44,904 nt of DNA, from NCBI GenBank assembly GCA_945889495.1, contig CAMDBU010000027.1, positions 1-44,904 on the forward strand, written 5' to 3'. A model generated the notes under the pieces. It did no database searches and was not told the DNA's origin. It worked only from the letters and a program-made list of their open reading frames with translations. The DNA is from Syntrophobacter sp. SbD2 (GTDB taxonomy: Bacteria; Desulfobacterota; Binatia; UBA9968). Positions within the stretch are counted from its first letter, which is position 1. Each line of letters opens with the position of its first letter. This document shows, piece by piece, positions 32,904 through 41,098 of this stretch. The translations under genes were made by a program, and so were the position numbers.

Positions 32904-33476
32904 ATGAGCCTGTTGCTCCTCTTCAATAACCAGCCGCTGACGGTCGAGCAGACGCCGGCCATTGTCATCAAGGCACTGCTCATCGTTGGCGACACCACCA
33001 AAGAGGGATCCCTCATCGAGGCAGTGGCTCCGCCGTGGTTCGCAATCCTTGAGTTGATTCGCCGCGACCCCAAAGCTGTCTATGAGATCGACCCCCGAAC
33101 CTGGGAGGAGATCATCGCGGGCGCATATATCCGCGCTGGATTCGACGAGGTAATCTTGACCCCTCGAAGCGGGGACAAGGGCCGAGACGTCGTGGCGACT
33201 CGAAAAGGTGTCGGGTCGATTAGGATCTTCGACCAGGTCAAAGCGTACAAGCCTGGGCATCTCGTCACTGCGGAGGAAGTGCGAGCGATGATCGGTGTGA
33301 TCACCGGTGCACAGAACGTGTCGAAGGGCCTGGTTACGACAACCTCCGATTTCGCGCCCCTTCTCCAGAACGATGAGTACATCAAGCCGTTGATCCCGTA
33401 CAGACTCGAGCTGAAACCCCGCGCCGTGCTCCTTCCTTGGCTTGACGAGCTCGCACGCAAGAGCGACAACTCGTGA
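32904..33476 (+). CDS. Mrr-like restriction endonuclease fold protein, cassette gene
   Basis: 190 residues with the Mrr_cat-type PD-(D/E)xK core in the middle. A helix with Glu (TWEEIIAGAYIRAGF) is followed by DEVILTPRSGDKGRDVVAT, where the Asp of GRD is the metal ligand, and then FDQVKAY, the Q-x-K motif, all in the right order (about residues 66-115). It could be a modification-dependent nuclease or a related DNA-processing protein. An N-terminal part of about 60 residues is unknown. The ribosome site GAGGAG lies 10 nt before the ATG. The gene fills a short unit between two attC-like sites, as gene cassettes do. No methylase accompanies it. Confidence 0.8.
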   Translation: MSLLLLFNNQPLTVEQTPAIVIKALLIVGDTTKEGSLIEAVAPPWFAILELIRRDPKAVYEIDPRTWEEIIAGAYIRAGFDEVILTPRSGDKGRDVVATRKGVGSIRIFDQVKAYKPGHLVTAEEVRAMIGVITGAQNVSKGLVTTTSDFAPLLQNDEYIKPLIPYRLELKPRAVLLPWLDELARKSDNS

Positions 33477-33585
33477 CCACCGCGGCGAGTGCGAACCCGA
33501 GCTTGGAGCCTGCCGGGGCCGCCGGGCCTGGCCGACCGGGTTCGCGTCGCTGGCGGCCTCGCAGCTCAAACTCACGTCGTTAGAC
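33464..33585 (+). repeat. attC-like recombination site (122 bp) after the endonuclease gene
   Basis: The R''-like CGACAAC (33464-33470) overlaps the end of the endonuclease gene, and GTTAGAC (33579-33585) exactly fits GTTRRRY. Next to them are TCGTGA and TCACG in inverted orientation, and in the centre is a perfect 9-bp inverted pair (33491-33499 with 33537-33545). It looks like a long attC. The pairing between R'' and this cassette's own 5' end (TTAGCAC) is weak, 5 of 8. Confidence 0.42.
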
Positions 33586-33600
33586 GGAAACGCTTGCCAA

Positions 33601-33816
33601 ATGTGCGGAGTGAAACGCTTCTTGGAATTAATTACGGCTTTCGGATGCGTGATTTCGATGGCGCTCTTTGTAGCACCGTTCGGTGCAACGGCGGCTCACA
33701 GTGCTAGTCCCGCCCGCGCGGACCATGAGGTGCGTACAATACTCACGCTCTCGAATGACGCGGATGGCTTTGACGGAAGCCTTCAGCCAGATAAGGGATC
33801 GGCAGTCGTTTCCTAA
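33601..33816 (+). CDS. Small putative secreted protein of unknown function
   Basis: 71 residues with an N-terminal signal-like stretch (basic MCGVKR, hydrophobic ITAFGCVISMALFVAPFGA, then ATAAHSASPARA). The mature part is only about 35 acidic residues. It begins 15 nt after the GTTAGAC core site, the spacing expected of a cassette gene. Not recognised. It overlaps the tail of the opposite-strand gene by 74 bp, so only one of the two may be real in that part; the overlapping tail belongs more probably to a read-through of the minus-strand gene. Confidence 0.4.
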   Translation: MCGVKRFLELITAFGCVISMALFVAPFGATAAHSASPARADHEVRTILTLSNDADGFDGSLQPDKGSAVVS

Positions 33817-34072
33817 CCGGTCCCATTGGACCGAATCGATGCAGCGCTGAGCGGCCGATACGAACGAACCACGCCTGGGCGTCTGGGCACTTGGCCAAGA
33901 GCCGATCCGACGCGGTCAGCGCATCGTCGCCAACCTCGAACTGTCCAGTTTCGACATCGATGGCGACGACCTTGCCGTCGTTGCCAGCCTCGACTTGGGC
34001 GCGAATTTGGCTTTCGTAAAGATCGCCGCCGCGTCTGGCAAACTCCTCATGGCTATAACGAGGCTTGTGCAT
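33743..34072 (-). CDS. Conserved small protein (MxKPRYSHEEFARRG type), probably tail-extended
   Basis: 109 residues. The first about 83 match, from memory, a recurring small uncharacterised protein: KPRYSHEEFARRGGDLYES, then KVVAIDVETGQFEV, then DRLLAKCPDAQAWFVRIG, ending normally just after HRFG. Here the frame continues about 25 residues past HRFG into the 3' half of the small secreted ORF, as if the natural stop was lost at a junction near 33820. The start ATG at 34072 (MHKPRY) has GGAGGG about 12 nt upstream. In other genomes such genes often sit beside small protease-like genes; none is present. It lies in reverse orientation in the cassette-like region. Confidence 0.7.
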   Translation of the reverse strand: MHKPRYSHEEFARRGGDLYESQIRAQVEAGNDGKVVAIDVETGQFEVGDDALTASDRLLAKCPDAQAWFVRIGRSALHRFGPMGPVRKRLPIPYLAEGFRQSHPRHSRA

Positions 34073-34085
34073 AACCACTCTTGTT

Positions 34086-34148
34086 CCCTCCAACCGACAG
34101 GGAGATAGGATAACCTTCAACCGGCGCAGGCCGCAACTGCGCGTTAGG
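34086..34148 (+). repeat. Possible third attC-like site
   Basis: CCTCCAAC (34086-34093) and GTTAGGG (34142-34148) enclose a sequence with a GCGCAG/CTGCGC hairpin. CCTCCAAC pairs 6 of 8 with GTTAGACG, the 5' end of the unit that would start at 33580. That would make the MxKPRY gene a reversed cassette gene. The last base of the core does not fit the consensus and L boxes are weak. Confidence 0.28.
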
Positions 34149-34154
34149 GCAAGG

Positions 34155-35204
34155 CTACTTCCGCGTAACCTCTTTCATCAGCCGCATCCACTTCTCGACT
34201 CGGTCGGCATACTCTTCAGTAGTCAGCCCCTTTTCCGGATAGAACTTCTCGAAGCCGTAATTTTTCGCGCCGCTGCCGTAGGCAAAGGTCTCGTTGAACA
34301 TCTTCTGGCCGTCGGGGCTGATTAAGAAATCCACCAGCAACAACGCCGCATGGGGATGCGTGGCGTTGGCCGACACGCCGACGCCGCCGGCGTTGGCGAC
34401 GGCTAAATCGAGCGCGTGCCAGGCCACGGGAGACCCGTTTTTGGCCGCGTGGGCGACGTTGGTCGAGAAACCGACAAATGACAGCGCCACCTCGCCTGAT
34501 ACGATCAGTTGATTGAAGCCCGGTCCGGAGGCGCCGTGCAGCGTCACCTCCTGGTCCTTGAGCTTGCGAATGAAGCCGTCGCTCTTGGACCACACCATGG
34601 CGCCGAACTGGCGCGCGCTGCTCTCGTCGTTGCTGATCGCCATCTTGCCCTTGAGCGCGGGCTTCAGCAGGTCGTCGAATTTTTTCGGCAGCTCCAAACC
34701 TTTGACCGCGTTCTTGTTGTAGGCCAAGCCGACGTAGGACTCGCGATCGGTGGTCCAGTAGATCAAACCGTTCTTGGCTTTTTCCTTGGCGCTGTCGGGA
34801 TAGTTTTTCAGATGCGGCGAATGGTACGGCGCGAAGAACTGCTCATCGCGCAGGGTCATCAAGGCGCCCGGCGTCGCCTCGATGGTGTCGGCGATATGGC
34901 GCCGCGCCTTATGCTCGGCCAGCGCCTTGTTGGTGAGTTCGATGCCGCCGGCGCGATAGACGTCAACAGTCACGCCAGGATACTTCGCTTCAAAGATCTT
35001 GGCGATATCTTTCGACGGCACCAAGGAGGTGTACCACACCACCTTACCTTCCTTCTTGGCGCCGTCGTAAAGCATCTTCTCCCGGTCCGCGCGCGAATAC
35101 TTGGCAAGCTCACCAACGCTCTTCGGCGCTTGTCCCCAAGCGCCACCTGCAATGAACACCGCCATTGCAGCAAGTACCATTATGCATCTCACGCCAATCC
35201 CCAT
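34155..35204 (-). CDS. ABC transporter substrate-binding protein, Fe3+-type
   Basis: 349 residues with a signal peptide (about 1-24, ending GAWGQA). The mature part contains AKKEGKVVWYTSLVPSKD, then FEAKYPGVTVDVYRAGG, the usual first lobe of family 1 iron(III)-type binders. YVGLAYNKNAVKG and the C-terminal DFLISPDGQKMF (end of the binding cleft) are also typical. It is related to the SBP at 28282-29295 but not a close copy. A tandem AGTCAGGAGTCAGGAG supplies ribosome sites before the ATG. It stands alone, with no permease or ATPase; the acyl-CoA dehydrogenases start 24 bp upstream on the same strand, so it may be the last gene of that operon. Confidence 0.9.
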   Translation of the reverse strand: MGIGVRCIMVLAAMAVFIAGGAWGQAPKSVGELAKYSRADREKMLYDGAKKEGKVVWYTSLVPSKDIAKIFEAKYPGVTVDVYRAGGIELTNKALAEHKARRHIADTIEATPGALMTLRDEQFFAPYHSPHLKNYPDSAKEKAKNGLIYWTTDRESYVGLAYNKNAVKGLELPKKFDDLLKPALKGKMAISNDESSARQFGAMVWSKSDGFIRKLKDQEVTLHGASGPGFNQLIVSGEVALSFVGFSTNVAHAAKNGSPVAWHALDLAVANAGGVGVSANATHPHAALLLVDFLISPDGQKMFNETFAYGSGAKNYGFEKFYPEKGLTTEEYADRVEKWMRLMKEVTRK

Positions 35205-35228
35205 CCGAATCTCCTGACTCCTGACTAC

Positions 35229-36356
35229 TCACGCAGTCTTCCGCGGATACATCGCATCGATCATCGCCCGCTTGTGAAACAGCGGCGTGCCCAAATACTG
35301 ATACAGCGCATGGGCCAAGACGCTATGCGCCATCAGGGGATGTTTATAATCCGTGCCGGCGCCGGCGAACACCATATGGGCGAAATGGCAGGACTGGTAA
35401 TAGGCCTCGCTGGCCACCGCTTTGGATTGATGGGCCCCAGCCGTGGCCGCAATTCCGGAGTCAAGCTTCCACAAAGTCTCGTAGGTGATCCAGCGCGCAC
35501 CGTCCAAGTGAATCGAAATATCGACGCAGTGATCCTGCACCCGCTGGAAGCGGCCGATGGGCTGGCCGAAGACCACTCGGGTGCGGGTATATTCGTTGGT
35601 CATCTCGAAAATCTCTTGGCAAGCGCCGACCTGGTAGGCGCATAGGATCGGCAACGCTTTGGTGAGCGCCGCCAACACCACCGGCCAGCCCTCATCCAGC
35701 GCGCCGATCAGCGCGTCGGCGCCCACCGCGACGTTGGTGAAACTCACTTCCGCCGCGCCGATCATGAAGCCCGACACCGCCTTCACCGCCACTCCCGGCG
35801 CCTGGCGATCGACCAAGGCGAGAATTACTCCACCGCTGTCGGTGCGCGCGGCGCAAATAAAATGGCTCGCCGCGTCGCCGTCCTGGACATAGCGCTTGGT
35901 GCCGCTCAGGGTAAAACCGCTGGCAGACTTGGTGGCGCGGGTCGCGACCGATTTCGGCCCGAACTGAATCGGATCGTCGGACAGCGCCGGAATCACGATG
36001 GCGCTGCCATCGCAAATCTTCGGCAGCCAGGCTTTTTGCTGCGCCGCGCTGCCGCCGTCGAGTAAAATTTGCGCTGCCAACACGCCGCAGGAAAAAAACG
36101 GCCCGGGCAACGGCCCGCGGCCAAGCTCCTCGAAGACCACGCCGCAATCGGTGGCCGAGCTGCCGCCACCGCCAAACTCGTCGGGCAGCGTCATGCCCAG
36201 CCAACCGACACCGGCGGTCTTTTTATAAATTTCGGGAAGATGAGCGATTTTCTTTTGATACCAGTCGGTAATGACATGGGAAGGCGCTTCGGCTTTCAAG
36301 AAATCCGCCGCCACCTTCTTCATCATATTTTGATCGTCGTTTAATTTCAGATCCAT
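35229..36356 (-). CDS. Acyl-CoA dehydrogenase, smaller subunit of a pair
   Basis: 375 residues with the three-domain acyl-CoA dehydrogenase plan: N-terminal helices (MDLKLNDDQNMMKKVAADFL), a beta domain with SGTKRYVQDGDAASHFICAAR, and C-terminal helices with RVVFGQPIGRFQRVQDHCVD, the FAD/tetramer contact region. It oxidises acyl-CoA thioesters at C2-C3 with FAD, passing electrons to ETF. The partner gene lies 55 bp upstream and differs in length (404). Such unequal neighbours recall the alpha2beta2 enzymes of steroid or branched side-chain breakdown, in which only one subunit keeps the catalytic Glu. That is inference, and I did not locate the Glu with certainty. Confidence 0.9.
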   Translation of the reverse strand: MDLKLNDDQNMMKKVAADFLKAEAPSHVITDWYQKKIAHLPEIYKKTAGVGWLGMTLPDEFGGGGSSATDCGVVFEELGRGPLPGPFFSCGVLAAQILLDGGSAAQQKAWLPKICDGSAIVIPALSDDPIQFGPKSVATRATKSASGFTLSGTKRYVQDGDAASHFICAARTDSGGVILALVDRQAPGVAVKAVSGFMIGAAEVSFTNVAVGADALIGALDEGWPVVLAALTKALPILCAYQVGACQEIFEMTNEYTRTRVVFGQPIGRFQRVQDHCVDISIHLDGARWITYETLWKLDSGIAATAGAHQSKAVASEAYYQSCHFAHMVFAGAGTDYKHPLMAHSVLAHALYQYLGTPLFHKRAMIDAMYPRKTA

Positions 36357-36410
36357 TAGTCTAATCCCCTATGCGAATTTTGCGTTCTTTGCGGCCAATC
36401 CCTCTTCATC

Positions 36411-37625
36411 CTAAACCGTCGTCGGCGCGTCCTCTTGGGACGGCCGGCCCAAGCCCAAGCGCCGCGCGATGATCAAGCGGTCGGTGTCGAGTGTACCGCC
36501 GCCATGGAGCCAGCCCGGACCGCTGCGTACGGTGTATTCGAAGTCGGCCACTTCATGCACCGAATCGTCCGGGTTGAGCGCGTCGTAGCCGCAGATTTTC
36601 TGCACCCGCTCGGCATTGCGCAGCCGCACCATGCGCTGGAGGAAAAGGAATTGCGGTCCGCCGTAGGAGTGCGGTTGCTTGACATAGCGATGCCAAAAAT
36701 TGCGCAACCCCATCAGCCGCTGAACGTCGAGATCGATGAGCATCTCGGCCAACACATCGCGCACGTCTTGATCTTCCATCAGACTCTCGCCATCGAAGTT
36801 GGTCCGTTGGCAATGAGCGATGAGCCGGGCGAACAATGGATGCTCGGCGACGCTGCCGCCGCCGCCATGTTCGAGTTCTAAATAACTATTGGCGACCTTC
36901 CAGCCATTGTTCTCGCCGCCGACCAGATATTTCGCCGGTACCCGCACGTTGTCGAAAAAGATCGCGTTCTTGATGCCCATCATCAAATGCATATGCTGAA
37001 TCGTGATGCCGGGCAGCGTCGCCGGGATATACAGCCAGCCCAAATTTTCATGGCGTTTGCCGGCCGGATTGGTGCAGACAAAGGTCCAGAGAAAATCCGG
37101 CGGCAGATGATGGCCGACCAGAACCTTTTGGCCGTTGACGATATAGTCGTCGCCGTCGCGGATCGCCTTGGTCTGGCAGTTGGCGACATCGCTGCCGCCC
37201 TGGGGCTCAGTCAACACCTGCCACACCGCCAATTCACCGCCCATCATCGGCGGCAAAAACTCCGCCTTCTGTTCCTCGGTGCCGAACTTCATCAAGGCCG
37301 GCGCGACTAAACGGGACAAGGTATAGAAAACCGAACCGAGGGACAAGCCATATTTGTCGATCTCGGTTTCAAGCACGAACTGATGATCGAGGCTCATACC
37401 GGCGCCGCCATATTTGACCGGATAGGTCGGGAACAGCCAGCGCTTGGCGCCCAACTTGCCGGCCAATGCGCGGCGGAATTTATACTCTTCGGCGTTCTCC
37501 CGGGTCGACCAGTTGCCCGACCAGCGCAAATGCTCGCTGCCTTTCATATTTTCCGCCAGCCAAGCGCGCACCTCTTGGCGAAACGCACTAATCTCCGGAC
37601 TATCCGGCTGTAGACTGAAATCCAT
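36411..37625 (-). CDS. Acyl-CoA dehydrogenase, larger subunit of a pair
   Basis: 404 residues. The start ATG 37625 is preceded by GGAGGG 9 nt upstream; the open frame is longer but runs into a repeat element. N-terminal FRQEVRAWLAENMKG and AKRWLFPTYPVKYGGAGMS are family features, as are VLTEPQGGSDVAN and WKVANSYLELEHGG in the middle. The C-terminal part has LRNFWHRY and ends LDTDRLIIARRLGLGR, with a G-x-G-T/L region where the catalytic base would act. It belongs with the following smaller dehydrogenase gene. The substrate is not known; the two-gene layout suggests a heteromeric enzyme for large or branched acyl-CoA. Confidence 0.92.
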   Translation of the reverse strand: MDFSLQPDSPEISAFRQEVRAWLAENMKGSEHLRWSGNWSTRENAEEYKFRRALAGKLGAKRWLFPTYPVKYGGAGMSLDHQFVLETEIDKYGLSLGSVFYTLSRLVAPALMKFGTEEQKAEFLPPMMGGELAVWQVLTEPQGGSDVANCQTKAIRDGDDYIVNGQKVLVGHHLPPDFLWTFVCTNPAGKRHENLGWLYIPATLPGITIQHMHLMMGIKNAIFFDNVRVPAKYLVGGENNGWKVANSYLELEHGGGGSVAEHPLFARLIAHCQRTNFDGESLMEDQDVRDVLAEMLIDLDVQRLMGLRNFWHRYVKQPHSYGGPQFLFLQRMVRLRNAERVQKICGYDALNPDDSVHEVADFEYTVRSGPGWLHGGGTLDTDRLIIARRLGLGRPSQEDAPTTV

Positions 37626-37693
37626 TGGTTGTTTTCCTCCCTCTAAACCTTTTTGCTCGATTGAAATACGACTATCCAAATACCCACACAGTT

Positions 37694-37757
37694 TCGTGAT
37701 CGTGGCTCGTGATCGTGCTCGTAATCCGACGAACACGAATCACGAACACGATCACGA
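37694..37757. repeat. Intergenic inverted repeat, CTCGTGATCGTG family, copy 2
   Basis: Left arm 37694-37727 and right arm 37728-37757 are imperfect reverse complements of GTGATCGTG/CACGATCAC units with almost no loop. It fills the gap between the Nudix stop (37759) and the start region of the large acyl-CoA dehydrogenase. The same unit composition occurs at 28173-28242. Confidence 0.8.
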
Positions 37758-37758
37758 C

Positions 37759-38274
37759 CTACACATTCCAATCCCCACTCACCAGCCGCGGGATGATCGG
37801 ATGCAAAATCCGATAGGACAATCCCCAGAGCCGGTGCTCACCGATACGATAGAACGAAACCTGCTCGGCTTTTTGCCAAGTCGGAAACCGGTCGATCATC
37901 TTGTCATGGCCGCCGGGACCGATGAGATCGTTCAACCGGACATCGACGATGGCGGCGACTTCGCGCTCGGCGATTTGCCAGCGTTCCGGCACCGTGATCC
38001 GCGCCAAATAGGGAAACACCCGGTAGCCCGTGGTGCGGGTTTGCTCCATCGGCAGCTCAGCCAAAATATCTTGGCGCGGCACGATCAAGCCCAACTCCTC
38101 ATGCACTTCTCGCAATGCGGTGTCGAGCATGGTGTCGTCCTGCGGGTCAAATTTGCCGCCGGGAAAGCCGATCTGGCCGCCATGGACGCCGCCGGCATTG
38201 CGCAGAATCATAACGATATGCAGTTCGCCGATCTGCGAACGATATACCGGGATCAGCACGGCGGAATCGATCAT
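37759..38274 (-). CDS. Nudix hydrolase, CoA pyrophosphatase (NudL/CoAse)-like
   Basis: 171 residues. The Nudix box GGKFDPQDDTMLDTALREVHEELGL has the REVxEELGL core with its metal-binding glutamates. Just before it is the segment HGGQIGFPGG, which matches the CoAse-specific LRxHxGQVxFPGG pattern of enzymes that hydrolyse coenzyme A or its acyl derivatives to phosphopantetheine and 3',5'-ADP. Being next to acyl-CoA dehydrogenases fits a housekeeping role in CoA turnover. It starts 18 bp after the GT87-like gene on the same strand, so they are co-transcribed. Another nucleotide-sugar substrate is possible. Confidence 0.86.
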   Translation of the reverse strand: MIDSAVLIPVYRSQIGELHIVMILRNAGGVHGGQIGFPGGKFDPQDDTMLDTALREVHEELGLIVPRQDILAELPMEQTRTTGYRVFPYLARITVPERWQIAEREVAAIVDVRLNDLIGPGGHDKMIDRFPTWQKAEQVSFYRIGEHRLWGLSYRILHPIIPRLVSGDWNV

Positions 38275-38292
38275 CCGATTGACTTCGCAGCT

Positions 38293-39363
38293 CTAAACCA
38301 GTGGCGGCGCCGAAGCCGCAACGAATTTTCGCTCATGACGCGACCATACATATAATAGGAGAAACCCCGGTGCCAACCCAAAATACCAAAAATCATTGCG
38401 TACCCAGACCTTGCCCAAAAGCGTCACAAAGCACAACGCCAGATACACAGCCGCCGGCCAGCCGCGCTGCCGGCTTTGCTCCGCGGCGCATTGCATGAGC
38501 GCCGGCAAAAGGACGACGTAATCGAAGCTCCAAGCAAACGGTGCGCTGGCCACCGAAACCAGAATAATCAACGGCAACTGGGCCGGCCAGTCCCAGCGCG
38601 AACGGTGCTTGGACCAATAGCCGGCGAACCAAACGACACCGCCAAGCGCCGGCATCCAGCGCAGCCAATCATGCTGTCCGCCGAGGAGTAAATTAACCGC
38701 CGTGCCCAACGTCGGCGTCGCCCACTCCTGCGCCTGGATCACCGAGCGATCGGCCAGCAAGGCAAAATACTTTGGATAGATTTGGCCATCGAAAACAAGC
38801 GGCGCGCCGGCCATGAGCGCCAAAGTTAAAGAGAAGCCGGCGGCAAGCCGCCATTTCCGTTCGTGCAGCACCCACAGCAACGAAGCGAGCCAGAGCAAGT
38901 AAAACAAATGCGGCTTGAGCGCGGCGAGGGCCAACCACGCGCCGGCGCAAAACCACGCGCCCCGGCGCGCCGCCAGGAGAAAGCCGATCACGCCGGCCAG
39001 GATCAACGGCGCGATCTGCCCCAAGAGCAAAACCAAATAGATCGGCGCGAAGGCAAATAGCGCGATCCACCCCCGACTCGATAGCGCCGGGCTCTCGGCA
39101 TAGACGCGCCACAGAAGCTGCGCGCCGACAAAAATAATCAGCGCATGGACGACGAACCAGACAAACTGCGCGGTATCGTGATCCAGTAAGCCCAGCGGCG
39201 CCAATAACGACAACGTCCAGGGCGGATTCCACATCAACAGCGCCGCAGGATCAGTCCAGCCGGCGGAACGCTGCACCGCCAACAACTCGGCGGGCGAATA
39301 GGCATTGCCATGGTGCAAGAGCAGGTTTGCTGCCGACCAGTATTCGATGAAGTCGTTGGTCAT
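38293..39363 (-). CDS. Polytopic membrane glycosyltransferase, GT87/DUF2029-like
   Basis: 356 residues with about eight to nine hydrophobic helices. The front loop FIEYWSAANLLLHHGNAY and the PPWTLSLLAPLGLL motif, with an Asp/Glu-containing periplasmic loop before it, are typical of the GT87/DUF2029 group, which use polyprenyl-phosphate sugars to add residues to glycans. A second polar loop contains RGAWFCAGAWLALAALKPHL, a family feature with LKPH. It lies before the Nudix gene. A short divergent region of 108 bp separates it from the sulfatase. The acceptor glycan is unknown. Confidence 0.82.
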   Translation of the reverse strand: MTNDFIEYWSAANLLLHHGNAYSPAELLAVQRSAGWTDPAALLMWNPPWTLSLLAPLGLLDHDTAQFVWFVVHALIIFVGAQLLWRVYAESPALSSRGWIALFAFAPIYLVLLLGQIAPLILAGVIGFLLAARRGAWFCAGAWLALAALKPHLFYLLWLASLLWVLHERKWRLAAGFSLTLALMAGAPLVFDGQIYPKYFALLADRSVIQAQEWATPTLGTAVNLLLGGQHDWLRWMPALGGVVWFAGYWSKHRSRWDWPAQLPLIILVSVASAPFAWSFDYVVLLPALMQCAAEQSRQRGWPAAVYLALCFVTLLGKVWVRNDFWYFGLAPGFLLLYVWSRHERKFVAASAPPLV

Positions 39364-39471
39364 TGGTTCATTTCATCGCATAGCCGCCGGCACAAGCCAA
39401 ACCCTATGGCGCGCGAGCCGGAGTATATGATAGTTAAGCCCTGCAATTTACCCAAGGCGAAGGACGAGCTA

Positions 39472-41085
39472 ATGGAAAATCAGCGCCGGCCCAATTTTCT
39501 TTTCATCATCACCGACCAGCATCGCGCCGATCATCTCGCCTGCTACGGCAATCCGATCGTCAAGACGCCGAGCATCGATCGGCTAGCCGAGGCGGGCACG
39601 CGCTTTGACAATTTCTATGTCGCCACACCGATCTGCATGCCCAATCGGGCGACCTTCATGACCGGGCGCATGCCGTCCTTGCACGGCGCGCGGCAGAATG
39701 GCATCCCGCTGGCGCTGACGGCGACGACCTTCGTCGAGATCTTGCGCGCCGCCGGCTACGACACCGGGTTGATCGGCAAATGCCATCTGCAAAGCATCAG
39801 CGGCGCGCGGCCCACCGTCGGTATGCCGGTGCCCGACCCCGATCGAACCCAGCCGCCGGAACATTTGCGCGAGGCCGACAATAGCTGGCTCAATCATGGC
39901 CGCTACGATCAGGAGCTGCGTTCGACTTGGCAAAACGATCCGGAATTCGAGCTCGCCCTCCCCTATTACGGCTTTAACCATGTCGAGCTCGCCGTCGGCC
40001 ATAGCGACCAAGTGGTCGGCCATTACGACCGCTGGTTGAAAGAGCGCGCGCCCAACGGCGACGCTCTGCGCGGACGCGAGAACCAACTGCCGGGAAATAA
40101 TTACATCGCGCCCCAGGCCTGGCGCACGGCGATCCCGGCGGAACTTTATCCGAGCGCCTACGTCGCCGAGCGGACGATCAAATATTTGGAGAACTACTCG
40201 CGCGGCGACCGCAGCAGACCATTCTTTCTCCAATGTTCGTTTCCCGACCCACACCATCCGTTCACGCCGCCGGGGCGCTACTGGGACATGTACAAACCCG
40301 ACGACATGCCGCTGCCACCGTCCTTTCATCCCGGCGAGCGGCCGATCGTGCCGCACCTGCGCCGGCTCTACCAGGAGCGCAGCGCCAGGGAAGCCAACCG
40401 CGACGGCCAGCGAACTTTTGCGATCTCGGAACAAGAAGTCCGCGAAGCCACCGCGCTGACCTACGGCATGATCCATATGATCGACGACGCCATCGGCACC
40501 ATCCTGGGCTGGTTGAAAACTTTGCGTCTCGACGAAGACACCGTGGTGATCTTCACCAGCGACCATGGCGACTTCATGGGCGATCACCAGCTGTTACTCA
40601 AAGGCGCGCTGCACTATCGCGGCTTGGTGCGCGTACCGTGCATCTGGAGCGACCCGGCGCGGGAAAACGGCGGTAAAGTGAACTCAGGACTATGCGGCAC
40701 CCTCGATCTGGCGCCGACCATTCTTGCGCGCGCCGGCCTGGCCGGCCACAACGGCATGCAGGGAAATAGCTTGTTGGCCGCGCTCGACGGCGGCACGACC
40801 GGCCACGATTCCATGCTCATAGAAGAACACCAGCGGCGCGGCTACATGGGACTGGCGCAAAATTTTCGCGCCCGCAGTTTGATCAGCGAGAAATACCGCC
40901 TGACGATCTACGAAGGGGTCGGCTGGGGCGAACTCTACGATTTCACCAACGATCCGCACGAACTCGACAATCTTTGGAACGAGCCCAAAGCCCAGCCGCT
41001 GCGCCAGGAGCTCACCGAACAGCTGGCAAGAAAGATGATGGAGATGACCGACACCAGCCCGCTGGCGACGCATCATGGACCGTAA
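39472..41085 (+). CDS. Sulfatase (arylsulfatase A-like alkaline phosphatase superfamily)
   Basis: 537 residues. PNFLFIITDQHRAD (Asp15 as metal ligand) opens the fold. The sulfatase signature PICMPNRATFMTGR places Cys55 in C-x-P-x-R, the position converted to formylglycine. SDHGDFMGDH near residue 365 supplies further metal ligands. It hydrolyses sulfate or possibly phosphonate esters; the family includes choline sulfatases and phosphonate hydrolases. There is no signal peptide, so it is cytoplasmic. The ATG 39472 follows AGGACGAG at 7 nt spacing; a longer frame without a proper site is discarded. A formylglycine-generating enzyme should exist elsewhere, and none is in this window. Confidence 0.9.
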   Translation: MENQRRPNFLFIITDQHRADHLACYGNPIVKTPSIDRLAEAGTRFDNFYVATPICMPNRATFMTGRMPSLHGARQNGIPLALTATTFVEILRAAGYDTGLIGKCHLQSISGARPTVGMPVPDPDRTQPPEHLREADNSWLNHGRYDQELRSTWQNDPEFELALPYYGFNHVELAVGHSDQVVGHYDRWLKERAPNGDALRGRENQLPGNNYIAPQAWRTAIPAELYPSAYVAERTIKYLENYSRGDRSRPFFLQCSFPDPHHPFTPPGRYWDMYKPDDMPLPPSFHPGERPIVPHLRRLYQERSAREANRDGQRTFAISEQEVREATALTYGMIHMIDDAIGTILGWLKTLRLDEDTVVIFTSDHGDFMGDHQLLLKGALHYRGLVRVPCIWSDPARENGGKVNSGLCGTLDLAPTILARAGLAGHNGMQGNSLLAALDGGTTGHDSMLIEEHQRRGYMGLAQNFRARSLISEKYRLTIYEGVGWGELYDFTNDPHELDNLWNEPKAQPLRQELTEQLARKMMEMTDTSPLATHHGP

Positions 41086-41098
41086 AATAAGATAACTC

